DNA of 64,000 nucleotides, from contig OX419761.1 of NCBI GenBank assembly GCA_948567375.1, forward strand, positions 17,238,501-17,302,500. Direction: 5' to 3'. Source of the stretch: Lunularia cruciata (Eukaryota; Streptophyta; Marchantiopsida; Lunulariales; Lunulariaceae). Of the stretch, positions 23,404 through 34,342 are shown piece by piece. A program made the position numbers and the translations under genes. The stretch's first letter is position 1. Each line of letters begins with the position of its first letter. Below the pieces are notes generated by a model. The model was not told the origin of the DNA and searched no databases. It saw only the letters and a program-made list of their open reading frames with translations.

Positions 23404-24195
23404 ACTCGCACCAAGTACTTTCTTTATAGCTATGAGATTTTGCTTAGGTTTGGTCCACACATCTGCATCTTCATTACTCACTTGTGAATGTGGTTCTACA
23501 CTAGATGCAATAGCGGTCCACATGACATGGTATCCTTTTGGAGGACATAGTATAGCTATCCATGATGCTATTAGGGACATAGTGTTTGCCATGGCACTAG
23601 ATAGTGGAAAATTACTTGGTTTGGAGGGAATGTTTGTTTGCTTTGCAGACGGCACGTTTCAGGGCATACGTATACTTGGTCCAAAATGATCAGGTGACAA
23701 TAGCGGATGTCGTGGTTATGAATCCTACGAGTGATACAATTTTGGAGGGTGTGATTACCCATCCCCTTGGATGGCCGGCAAGTGCAATATTAGCTTGCAA
23801 GGTCTCCAAGTATAGGGGTATGCAACGAGATCACCTCTTTGTTCCTCTAGCTTTAGAGTTATATGGAGCAATGGACACAATGTTTGACACATTTGTTAGG
23901 GAGTGCGCAAGAGCTTCTCTTGTTAAGCGCCAAGGGGTACCATTCTCACTTTTAAGACTTTGTAGCACATTTTAGACAATAAATGTCCATTGCTCTACAA
24001 AATACAATGGTTGATGCAATCCAAAGGAGAGCAATCACACACTAGTGATTCTTATTTGGATGCTCCTTGTGTTTATAGACTATACAACTTGCATAGCTCG
24101 CATATCTTAGGTGGTGTTGTGCAGATTTCTCATATGACTCTATTGAGGCTTAGCTTCATTTTATCTATTTTGTGTCACCCTTGTCTTGCTTGATT
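23404..24195 (+). pseudogene. LINE second part: CCHC finger and restriction-like endonuclease
   Basis: Continues the LINE from 20380. The frame reads APSTFFIAMRFCLGL, then CECGSTLDAIAVHMTWYPFGG and HDAIRD. C-x-C followed by His and a lost fourth ligand (Tyr for Cys) resembles the CCHC motif before the restriction-like endonuclease of R2-type LINEs. After a frameshift comes ADVVVMNP, GVITHP, KVSKYR and PLALELYGAMDTMFDTF. The spacing suits a PD-(D/E)xK endonuclease with its second acidic residue lost. Similarity fades near 24195, which may be the 3' end. Confidence 0.7.
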
Positions 24196-24299
24196 GATGG
24201 GGTCTTCCATCCTTCGTGTTTCTTGAGCGGGCACCCTTTCCCCTTTCTATCTCATTAAACAAATAATGCATCTTGATTAGAGCGAAAGTATCTTTCTTT

Positions 24300-24699
24300 T
24301 CCCTCGAGTTCAGGACTTTCGCTTGTTCAGACAGACAGAGAATATTCTATCCCACTAGAATTTACGAGCCAATCTAAGAACGGCCTTGTTTCTTTTACCT
24401 GCCCAACAAGTTTATTTTTAGTTGGGTTTGAACTACAGTTGTGCAACGATGCTGGTCCTACAATCCCAAAGGGGACGTCCCAAAGAATGGAACGTCCTCA
24501 GAATCCTATCCCGAAAGAGTGCTTTACGTGGACGCAGAGGCCTCTCTCCTTCTCTCTATAGTTTCCCCTTACGAACTGCGTCGTGTTCTCTCGAGAGGTT
24601 CTCGAGAATTACGAATCCGAATTCTCAGAACTCTCATTCACTCTGGCCAATTGAAACCTAATTGACTTTGTTGACAGTCCAGACCTGAACAGACGAGCG
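24300..24699 (+). promoter_or_regulatory. Upstream region and probable 5' leader of the J-domain gene
   Basis: Higher GC than the flanking repeats. It contains the palindromes CTCTCGAGAG and TTCTCGAGAA close together near 24590-24610, and a CCTCTCTCCTTCTCTCTATAG pyrimidine-rich stretch near 24540. No TATA box can be placed with confidence. Confidence 0.4.
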
Positions 24700-26782
24700 A
24701 TGAGGTCCATGGACGCTATTCTGCAACGCCAAGTTTTCTCGCCATCGTCGTTGCTCAGGCCTGACATTGCGGTTTTCAGTTGCTCCGGGAAATTCAACCT
24801 CAAATTGGTGCAGCATTGTCAAAGGAAGTTAGTCGTTACATGTGCGAAGAAAGGGAGCACCACTGCAACCAAGAAGAGCCCTGGAAATGCCACTGGTGGT
24901 TTCGGCGCTAAGTCCGCTCCTAAAGCAAGTGAGTTGTCTGAATTTTCGAAAGCCGTTGCTTGAGGAATATTTTGTTGGATGAATTGTCAATTTGGAGCTA
25001 AACGTTGGCATGAGTTGTTGTTTGAAGTGGCGGGAGGTTTAGTTTGTGTGAATTCCTGGGAGTCTGAGGTTTTGTTATTTTTATATTTTAATTTTATGAA
25101 TGTAGCGTGGGATGGTGGAATTTTATTGAGGAGGTCGGAACAATTATATCATAAGCTGATTCTGGAGCACGCTTCGGAAGGAGAAGTTCGTGAATTCATA
25201 ATATGTGTGCGGCAAAAGGCTGAGAAGAACAGCAAGCCTGTGCTAGATGATTGGCTTCCAGTTGCAGAGCTTGCGCTTGTTTCTGAAGTAGATGCTTCTG
25301 TGGCTTTGCCTCAAGTGCTTCCTACTCTCTGCAGGTAAATTTGTGATGTATATTGCGGAGAAGATTGGCAAAATGCCGATTTAATCAATGGCAGAATTGA
25401 CCCGATATCAATCTGGAAAGTTATATTAGTACAACCACTTCAGAACATTCTACTTTACTTTGGATCCTTGTTCATGTGGTCGAGTCCTGACAGTGCATGT
25501 ATGTCAACAGGGAGGTGGCAGAATGTGCGGCCAAAGGAGCGGTAGCTCTGCGTGCTATCTCGCGAAGCTGGTGCCATGTCTTTTAGCAACCAAAGTTCCC
25601 TATGTTTATTCCTTTTGGGTTTAGCCTAGCTGCACATGGTTTCTCAGTTGACAGTTAGTTACATTTCCTGCGTGTTTCGGCCCCATCAAATGAAGAATCA
25701 CCGTTTTACCAGTGTTTGTAAACTAATTTATATCCCCATGTGTTGGGAAGTAGACAATGTATGACCTAATAGGTAGTTTCAGAAAGAAAGAATAGCTCAG
25801 ACTCAACCTCGTAGCTGTACTTCAAGCCTTCTTCTACGAGAATATTCCTGTTGCACGAGTGTGAGGTTTTGTTGACTCACGCCAGGTTACTTGTAGCCGG
25901 TTTTGTATATTAAATTACGATGTTGGTGCTTACTGGCAGTCTGGAGTACGCGTACGAACCGGCAGAAGCGTTCTATGACCATGTCATGTCGGGAGCCAAA
26001 ATGCAGCTGTCAAGCACCGAGTGTCCCTATTCTGTCCTTGGGCTGGCCAAGGGATCCCCAGCCAGTGAGGTAAGTCAATCAGGAAATGATTTTAGATTCA
26101 CGTTAAGCATGCATCTTTAGACTTTGTATCATAAATCAATGACAAGAGATAGATAATTTAGCTGGGCAGTACTTGTGTCTCTTAGCTGTTGGACGCTATT
26201 CTATTTCTCTAATCGATCCGAATTAAGAAAATGTGGGTAAACCGCCACATGGTTCGACTTTGTACAGGTTCGTACTGCTTATAGAACCTTAGCTGCAAAG
26301 AACCACCCAGACAAGCATACTGGAAAAGACGCTGCCGTTGCTGAAGAAGAGTTCAAGCGGGTAAACCTTATTCCTCTTAACAGCTTATAGCTGTCTTTTT
26401 TGTCTTCCACGATAGTGCAGTGATAGTAGGCTATCACTTCTTTGGCAGTACCGGTGGGATGAAAAGGACTTTATTCTGACAATCTGTATCAGGTCACCCT
26501 TGGATCTCATCACATGGCGTCAACCGCTTAATTGTGCAGGTAACCAATGCATATGATCAGATCAAAAGAGCTGGCCTTGCCGCGGAAGGAGTGCCTACTT
26601 ATGAGTCCCTTGGTGGAACTGGGCGGAATGGGCTTAGTGAGCCCATAAATATAAAAAGTAGTACCATGTCTGCAGAGATTCCTGAAGGAGTAAAAGCGGC
26701 AGTGCGACCACTCGATCCTGAGATAACCTCCCGATTCCTCACTCGAATTTATGCCCGTTCAGGGGGAGCCACGTTTGTGTGA
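24700..26782 (+). CDS. Chloroplast-targeted J-domain (DnaJ-like) protein, six exons
   Basis: Exons by GT-AG reading: 24700-24928, 25106-25334, 25511-25570, 25940-26069, 26268-26360, 26540-26782, giving 327 residues in one frame. Residues 1-45 are rich in Ser, Arg and hydrophobics with few acids and end LVVTCAKKG, like a chloroplast transit peptide. Residues 77-172 form an acidic helical region (WDGGILLRRSE, KPVLDDWLPVAE, LPQVLPTLCREVAECAAKG). A J domain spans about 202-265, with YSVLGLAKG and the HPD motif at 229-231 that stimulates Hsp70 ATPase. The tail of about 60 residues has no domain I recognise. The exon 3 donor (GTGCCA) is weak. A second in-frame ATG at 24709 has a better context. A role as an Hsp70 partner in plastids is inference; the exact orthologue is not recognised. 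Confidence 0.75.
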
Positions 26783-28600
26783 CTAATCGCTCTCAAGTAT
26801 GTACTGGCGTCCAACTTTTGCCACGGAACATCTTTCGTCTCGGGCTCTATGCCATTTGTCGAGTTATCGACCTAATATGGAACCTCAGTCCTATTTCTTT
26901 TCACAATAGGCAGGTGATCATTCGCCTGATCTCGTTTAAGCTTCGCAGGTTTGGTCTGAGTCCACAAACTGAGATTGTTGCCACCACGGAAGGAGCAGAA
27001 TGCACATACAGTTTGGTCACAGAGTTGAGGTGCATGGTCCATTACCCCAATGATGATCGCGATGGCACCCGAAGGATGTGGGGAACATGTTACCAAACTG
27101 ATAGGATCTTTGTGACAAGACGAACCTTGTCACAGAACAAGCGTGGTGAATTACGTTGGCCACTTTATTTCCTGAGCATAGTTGGACCACCGCTGCCAGT
27201 TGACCTTGTTAAGCTTCCACTTAAGGTAAGCTGGTACAGCAGCAGGCTTTAGAAATTGTCTTGAGAAGGCTAATGGATACCATTTGCAAGTGTGCCATTT
27301 GCTAAAAGATCTCATTGTAGCAGGACGTTTTCGCTGAGAATTAGTATAATCCATTCTTAATATTCATCGACTAACAGTTGGAGAAGTCGATCTTAATTTT
27401 GACCTCTATAAAGTTACTCTTACTCCATCAAAGCTAGGATCCCCGTTGATCTGAATTGAATGGCTCAAACAGGATTCTTGTTGAGCCCCATCTATGTACT
27501 TGGTCGTGCTTGTTCTTTGTCCTGCATTATAAACAAAGCATACACAAGCTTGAGTTCACTTCAAGCGTAGCTACAGTACTTTGGTATCTTTGCCATGAGC
27601 TGTGCTCATCCAGTGAATTGGAGCTACTTACCATCACGACTTAGCGAGTGTCGTGGACTTGCTCGCGTATTACTGGCAGCATCGATCTGTGCTACGGTCC
27701 AACTCTTTTTCTTATCGCTCGGGCAAAGTCCGGAAGCAATGATGCGGACAAGCTATACGCAAAAGCCAGGATTGTTTTTCCCCACACTCCTGAAGTGACT
27801 TGGGTATGAGTTCAGCTTTCTCTTCTTCTGTTCCGCTTCGTCCCTGAGGCTAGTGCTTGGTGCGACGGGCTCGGACTACGTTGGCCCATGTTCTGAGAGT
27901 CCTCACGTTTGCTCTACTCCACCGGTACTTGTGTTGAATAAACCTTTCAAACCTTTTGAACAAACTTCGCAATCGTGGAACGATCTCTTGATATTTCTGG
28001 GTAAAGAAGACATTTCAACCATTTCGAAAAGCAAAACTGGATGTCCGTTTTTACGGCTCTGCTTGAAAACTCAGAGAAGACTTTTGTAGGTGGCCATGTG
28101 TAAACCCCGCAGGATGACAGACGATTCCCTTGGGGATGACGAGAGAAACCTCGTGCGGATAGTTTAGATCATGGAATGACAATAGAGCACTAGGAGCATT
28201 GACTGTACAACCAAAATGGAGTTAACCGTATGAATTTCGAATCTAGGCATGCTTCGCAGTTTCTTTGGTAGGATCGCTCACAAACTGTACCCAGCATTGT
28301 GGAAACCTTGGAGGTAAAGATCCCGCATCGCTTCTCTATTGGCGACCAAACACTAAGGATGCACAGACACGCTTGTGATCTATCCATCTCTCTTGAGACT
28401 AAACTAACTGTGGTAGCTTGGAAGAGATCTGGAAGGCGTAGCTGTTCGCTCTGAAAGGTAGATTAAGTCAGGTGGGGGAAAGCGCTATTGCTTCACGCCA
28501 TACTTGGACACATGCTCTGGTGCTGGTCATGAGCTCATTTCCCTTCTGGACATAGATGAAGAGAAGGTACCGACTCATGAATGAGCTAATTCCAAAATCG
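26783..28600 (+). other. 3' flank of the J-domain gene; low-copy sequence, no second gene found
   Basis: The base composition resembles the gene rather than the repeats. Open frames of up to 157 codons (26779-27252) exist, but I see no domain, no consistent splice pattern and no family resemblance. It probably holds the 3' untranslated region and intergenic DNA. Confidence 0.4.
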
Positions 28601-31600
28601 AATGGAAAGAAATGCCAAACTTACTGAATATACATACGTAATGATTGAATTGGTTTTCTTTGGTTTCCGAAGGCATCTCCTTCACAGTTTCACGACTACG
28701 AGTTCTATGGTCAAATAAACTTCAATATAAAATTGGAAAATTGGATCTGTTAAGATATTTTTATTTTTCACTTTTTGTTTCAAGCCGTGTTAGCTTAACT
28801 TGAAATTTTCCTCAACTTGATCTAAGATCTAAGATTACAGATTGGTGCGTTTGTAGGATTGTATAATATGTTCTTAGGCATTCCAATATGCTTTAACAAA
28901 TAAGAGTTGTTTTAAAGCATAAACAGATTTATCTTTCTAAATTCCCTAAATGTTGAAATTGTTACATTTTTATGAATAGAGATAAGTTTTAGATAAGTTG
29001 TTACGTATCCATCATTCCTTACATCAATTTTAAGAAACTTAGTAGGTTTTTTGCTTTCAATAAAGAGACGACAAAAAAGAGTCTCCATTCATAATGGGAG
29101 AAGGAGAAGTTCGTTGATCCCTTGGTCCAAGTTGGAGAAAAACGTATTTGATGTGCAGTGGGACAATCGCACCAATAAGTGATGTACCTATTGATATGGA
29201 CAAGTCTACTCTCGTTTATTTTCATCTAAATCGTTTGAACTTGAGAAGAATATATATTTAAAAAAGCTTTAAATCTACAATGATCTTCTACTACTTGTTT
29301 GATCTTCAATACTTTGATTCTCGCCTTTTGACTGGGAGTATACTGTATTGCATCTCTACCGACAACCAGTGCACCTTATTGCATCAGTCAATGGTTTTCG
29401 TTCTTTTCTTCTTCTCTCCGCACAACGTCAAGACCAATCCTTAGGCATTGAATAGATTTCTTGAGGAGAGGTACAACAACCCGGACGTAGCTAATCGGCG
29501 AATACTCGCACATAAATGGCGTTTTTAACTGGAAAGGAGATTTCTAGCTTATTCGGTCATTACATGAACTGGGTGCTATTTCAAGGTACGATCTAAAATA
29601 TAAATTCCATAAGATTGAATCCCAAATATCTACTAATTAAGGAGAGTTGGAAGTGAAGGATACCAATGAGTCTTTCTTTGTACCTAGAAAATATCTTCTA
29701 TTTCATTCGTAGATTCAATTAGATGCTTCAGGGTATAAAACATGGGTGATAGATGAATTTTCTTCATATACTTGATCAATCTTTACTAGGTTTGAGGCAT
29801 CATAATATTGATATTTCCTTTTTTCCACCTCACATCATTGCTGTATATGTTTGACCAGGTATCTAAATTGGTCCAAATAAAAAGATTGGAATTTTATAAG
29901 ACTTTTGCAATCTTACTTTGTTGATAGTGATGGGAGAACAAGAAATGATGGAAATTTTACTCTTCACAAATAATAGCATTTTATGAATGCGATAGCTATA
30001 TAGATATCCATAAAATGAAACGAGCATTACCTATATGAGTCTATGCATTATTGAAAGTTTGGATCCCAATCAAAATTGCACATTTATAAGCTTATCATTA
30101 GCCATATCATTTGGTGGACTAAGACAAGGATGACTAAAACACTTATTTTGAGTTTAAGAACAATACTAAGCAAACTTGAACTATCATATGCTAAAAAGCT
30201 CAAGCACATATTATAGTGCACCTATCCACTTGAACAATGGTCTATTTATGTGTAATGGAAGTTTGTATTCCATGTGCCATGACCTTAGTAGTGTATGAAA
30301 CAAACCTAACAGAAGTAAGTCTATTACCAACTTTGTATTGTTTGGGCACAAGTTTCACTTCAAGCTCAACATTACTTACAAGCACAAGCTTGTATTTAGT
30401 AGTATGTTGCATCAAAAACCTATAATTAGTAAGTCTTTTACTAACTTCACTTGGTTTGTGTCTAATTTTCATTTCAAGCACAATATTTTCTATGTTTTTT
30501 TTGGATTGGGTATATATTTTGCTCTCATACACAAGTCAAAATTCTCTCATACATAAAGTCTCATACACTTGAGGCAGACTTTCTTTCTAGTTTACAATCA
30601 TTGTACAATGCTCACCTATCTAATGGCTTAACATGAACAATCAATTTAAGACTTGAGGAAAACTTTATTTGTAGTTCAAAGTCCTTGTATTATATTCATT
30701 TATGTAGCAACTCTCTTACAATGGGTCCAACCTATGTTTTATAATGACTCATGGTTATTTGGCAATGGATCACATGTAAGTCATAATGGTGCCACAACTT
30801 AACACTAGGTTTAGAGACAATAGGTATTATTTTGAGACCCTCACTATACCTTAGGTTAGTAGGCAATTACAAACACTAGCACTAAATTCCATATTATTTA
30901 CTTGGATCAATTTTGAAAGTCACAGAGGTTGAGTTTAGGTCCAAAGCTAACCTTGGAGGCCATCTCGCTCTGTATAGTTTTGGACCACTTGGGATCTCCT
31001 TTTCTTTTGGTCTTCCAAAACTATAGCACAACCAAAATAGTAATACCTAAGTTTTAGTGTCTTGCACACATAAAATTGGTCTTGTTAGAAAGATCTTTAC
31101 AAGGGATTTCTCATGATACCAATAAAAGTAAATTTATGGCAAGGTTCTCTAATTATGGTCTGAAACATATGATCTCTCACTTTTGGGTTATATGGACTCA
31201 AGTTCCAATTCGGAGACATCAAGGCATATTGTGAACTAGCTAACATAACTCCCTCCATATTTATGCACTTACAAAAATCTTGTTTTCTCTAAAAGCATCT
31301 TGAAAAGATTCTTTTGATCATATTGAACTCAAGTTGAGGAGTTTCTCCTTTGGCTAATTTGCTCAAAAATTCATATAGCATGGCTAAGATAAGAAGTCTA
31401 TGTAGTTTTATAATAACTTTGAATTAAGAAGCAAGATGCAACCTACAATAATAATTCCTCAAATGAAGTAAAATCTTTGGTGTGGTCAAAATAAAAAATG
31501 CCTATGTTACAACATCTATAAATGTAACAAGTAAGATCTCAATCACAAAATCCACAAATGAAATAATGCTTAAGAAATGGCTAAGAAGAAGGTGTAAGGA

Positions 31601-32134
31601 GTATCATTATCATTTCCTAAGATTAACATACATTCTACACATAAATAGTAACGATGTTTGCCTCTCTATATAATACTAATATATTAATGTTATGTTTCTT
31701 CCAAAGGTATTCCTTGATCATTTATAATGCTTTAAATATCATCTTAAAGATATCTAAAATTGCATCAAGTTATTCCAAATGTTCTTGATTTATACAAAGT
31801 TTTTTCTTTCTTGGTTTTTGATTCTAAGCTAAGATGATGTATGGATAACTTTCTTAAAAAATTACAATAAATTACCTCATAATGTTTAGTAAAATTGATA
31901 CATGTTTCTTGCTTCCCATAGATATATAAGTAGGAATACAAAATCCAATCTCACACATCATTCCATGATTATATCTCATAATCTCTTATAGACCACTACA
32001 TATATATAATATTTTGGTTAATAAATCAATTTTAGTAGATATTTATCTATATAGAAGATAAGATAAAAATTTGTAATGATAACCTTAGAACTAAAATGTG
32101 TGCTTGTAGGATCCACTAATAAATCTTGATTAAG
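28601..32134. other. AT-rich intergenic stretch
   Basis: No gene or element domain is supported. The exception worth noting is the internally repeated segment at 30242-30532, listed separately. Confidence 0.5.
30242..30532 (-). repeat. Open frame with two tandem ~36-residue repeats
   Basis: The 96-codon minus-strand frame contains two similar halves: IVLEMKIRHKPSEVSKRLTN with RFLMQHTTK, and VELEVKLVPKQYKVGNRLTS with RFVSYTTK. At DNA level two ~110-base units repeat. I do not recognise it. It may be a fragment of a formerly coding repeat or a chance open tandem duplication. Confidence 0.4.
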
Positions 32135-33250
32135 AATGTCATGTCATTGTAGAGCCAAAGCTAGTTTGCTTAGACATTGGAGTGGTAGTGTTGGTAGTCA
32201 TAGTTTTTTGATATTTGCTCATGGACTTCTTGATGGTGACCACACTTCATGTAAGTGCTATTGATCACATGGTGGAACACACCATCATTTGCACCATTTG
32301 CATCATCAAATGTACCATAAGTGGCATTGTTAAGGTTGGAGACCTAAGTCAAGCACAAGAGTATACTTTCAAAGTGTAGCTCCAAAGAGCTCACTTCTTT
32401 GATATTGAGACTTCAAGTTCTTGGCTATGGTGGACAAAGGCTAGCAAGTGTCACCTCGAGTCACTTAGCTAAAGTGAGAAGAGCTTGATTGTAATTAGTG
32501 CTTGATTTTTGGTAGATTGTTGAGTAGAGTATTGAGTATAGATCTTATTTTGAGTATGATTTGAGTGGAGGATTGAGTATAGATCTTATTTTGAGTATGA
32601 TTTGAGTGGAAGAGTTGAATTGATTACATCAAAGAGGTGAGAGTTTAGGGAGAAATTGTGTGCAAGAACTAAGGGCATTAGTGGTATCTCCAAGGTTGGC
32701 AGATCGTTGATACATTTGATCATGGTCTTAGATTTTATTGAGACTGATCGTGTACAAAAGCCTTGTTTGAGTTAATGCCAATTTAGCAATGGGGTAGTGG
32801 TGTGTCAAAGTGTTGTCCAAATTTCTCAAAATTGATCTTCCAAATTTCTCAAAATTGAGATCAATTTCAAGTAAGTGGATATCAGTTTGAGGGGAAGATA
32901 GTGAAATCAAAGGTCTTGGTGTTGCAAATTGGACTTGAGAAGCATAATTGGTGGTGGATTTGTGAACCTATCTCTTCAAATTAGTGTTTGGAGATCCATA
33001 TCTTCTCAATTTGGCTCAAGTTGATAATCAACGAAGGATTTGGTCGTCAACCAATTGTATAGGAGGTGCAACATATTGGCAAAGGTTATCTAATTTAAAG
33101 TTAAGTTTGCAGAGATCATTCAAAGTTAGAGGTTGCTTGAGTTGGGTCAAATTTAGCAGAATTTGCACTAGCTAGTCCTTGATTTGGTAGAGGTTAACCC
33201 AATTTGGAAGGGGTTCAAATTGGCAAGAAGAAATGTCTCATTTGGGCATT
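32135..33250 (+). repeat. Family C LTR-like block B plus leader, + orientation
   Basis: Starts TGTCATGTCATTGTAGAGCC (about 32140), runs through block B to GAATTGATTACA (about 32630), then continues into the leader. Shared leader words with 22600-22990 (inverted) include GTGGTATCTCCAAG and AAGGATTTGGT(C/G)GTC. A local duplication, GAGTATAGATCTTATTTTGA, is found twice near 32535 and 32575. Confidence 0.65.
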
Positions 33251-33261
33251 TAGAGGCTTTG

Positions 33262-33371
33262 AGGTATAAGGTTGTGGGATAGAGAACCTACAAAGGCCTA
33301 CAAGGGATAAAAGGGCTAGCAAGCTAGCTTGTTAGCATGAGGCTAGCCAGTTTAGATAAGTTTTTAGTAGG
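33262..33371 (+). repeat. Minisatellite unit a (split array)
   Basis: A ~100-base unit with GGGCTAGCAAG, CTTGTTAGCATGAGG and TTTAGATAAGTTTTTAGTAG. It matches the two units at 39024-39209 on the other side of the family B element, showing that the element inserted into a tandem array. Confidence 0.75.
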
Positions 33372-33677
33372 TGTAAAAGACCAAATCCGAGGAGAGAAAT
33401 AGGAGAATGGAAACTCACATTGGGACACTTGAATGAGAAAAAACTCTGAATACCTAGCATGAGCTTTGGCTTTGGTATTTATAGGTAGCATACAAGGCCC
33501 TTGAGAAGCTTCTCAAGAAGCTTCCTCAAGCCGCTTTCTTAGAGTGCAAGCCAAGTTAACTAAGAAGCTTCTCAAGAAACTTCCTAGTTAGGCGCCAAGT
33601 AGGCAACTTCTAGAAGGAAGCTTCTCAAGAAGCTTCCTTTTAGAAGTCACCTACTTGGCGTGCAAACTAAGCTAGTT

Positions 33678-33692
33678 GGAAGCTTCTAGAAG
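33678..33692 (-). promoter_or_regulatory. Heat-shock element (perfect three-unit), family B 3' LTR
   Basis: GGAAGCTTCTAGAAG fits nGAAnnTTCnnGAAn exactly, the alternating 5-base units bound by a heat-shock factor trimer. In the 5' LTR the first GAA has become AAA, leaving a two-unit site. Confidence 0.7.
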
Positions 33693-33752
33693 CTACTTAC
33701 TTGAGGTGCAAGCTAAGCTAGCCGTGAAGCTTCCCAAGAAGCTTCCTAGATA

Positions 33753-33767
33753 CTTCCGGAATATTCT
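33753..33767 (-). promoter_or_regulatory. Heat-shock element (perfect three-unit), family B 3' LTR
   Basis: CTTCCGGAATATTCT fits nTTCnnGAAnnTTCn exactly. It lies upstream of the TATA box in element orientation and is kept in the other LTR at 38940-38954. Confidence 0.75.
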
Positions 33768-33836
33768 AGGCTACTTTGTCTTATGTGCTACTTTGTAAGC
33801 CCGCGTAACTTCGTTGCTAAACTCCATATTGTTACA

Positions 33837-34291
33837 TATTCTCCTGCCGCTAGTTGGTGACGTCCTCGTCGCCAATGAAGCTTCAAATTCTTGGATGGTC
33901 GTCTGTGCATTTTGGAGGTGAGAAAGAGGTTCTCATGTGACATGATGAAGGGGATACCCTTTCCAAAGGACCTTGTACTCCGTATGTTGGCGACGGCCTC
34001 ATTGAATATGGCGACGTGCAAGGATAAGATCAACTTTGTACTCCTGATGATCATTGATAGGGACAAGAAGAGGGGGAGGTTGGACTTGAGAGGAAAAGGA
34101 AGAGGAGTTAGGAACAAATTATTCAACTTGGAAACATGAAAGACAGGATGGATACGCATGTGACAAGGCAAGGCAAGTCGATAAGCAACAAGAGAGACAA
34201 TTTGGGTGATATCAAAGTGTCCTATCCAATTAGGGGCAAGTTTACAAACTTGGGTATCAAGTGAGAGATGGAGGTTACTGGAGGATAGCAT
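33837..34291 (-). pseudogene. Family B integrase C-terminus and chromodomain
   Basis: The frame from 34291 reads KLAPNWIGHFDITQIV, RLALP and HPVFHVSKL, the end of the integrase. After a frame change, at about 34030-33860, comes EYKV...LILARR, EYKVLWKGYPLHHVT, EPL and IQEFE, a chromodomain. The aromatic-cage pattern can only partly be read, and one stop lies inside. Chromodomains of this class are thought to direct insertion into heterochromatin. Confidence 0.8.
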
Positions 34292-34342
34292 GACTTTATC
34301 ACCAACTTCAAAGGTGAGATCATGACAATGGTGGTTTGCATA

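Larger units (their letters stand above)
33372..33836 (-). repeat. 3' LTR of the family B element (465 bp)
   Basis: Ends TGTAACAATATGG... and ...TTTTACA in element orientation. It is 67 bases longer than the 5' LTR because of an extra stretch around 33560-33640 rich in GAAGCTTCTCAAGAAGCTTC-type palindromes. A TATA box, TATAAATA in element orientation, is at 33476-33483. Confidence 0.9.

Noticed and set aside
24590-24615. TTCTCGAGAA upstream of the J-domain gene as a heat-shock element
   Set aside because: The spacing between TTC and GAA is four bases, not two, so it does not fit the consensus.
26779-27252. 157-codon + strand frame after the J-domain gene
   Set aside because: No domain, no splice support, and it starts within the stop region of the preceding exon; more likely 3' untranslated or intergenic DNA.
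33788-34291. Whole 167-codon frame read as one protein
   Set aside because: Only its first ~70 codons are integrase; the rest is a shifted reading of the chromodomain, which is legible in another frame.
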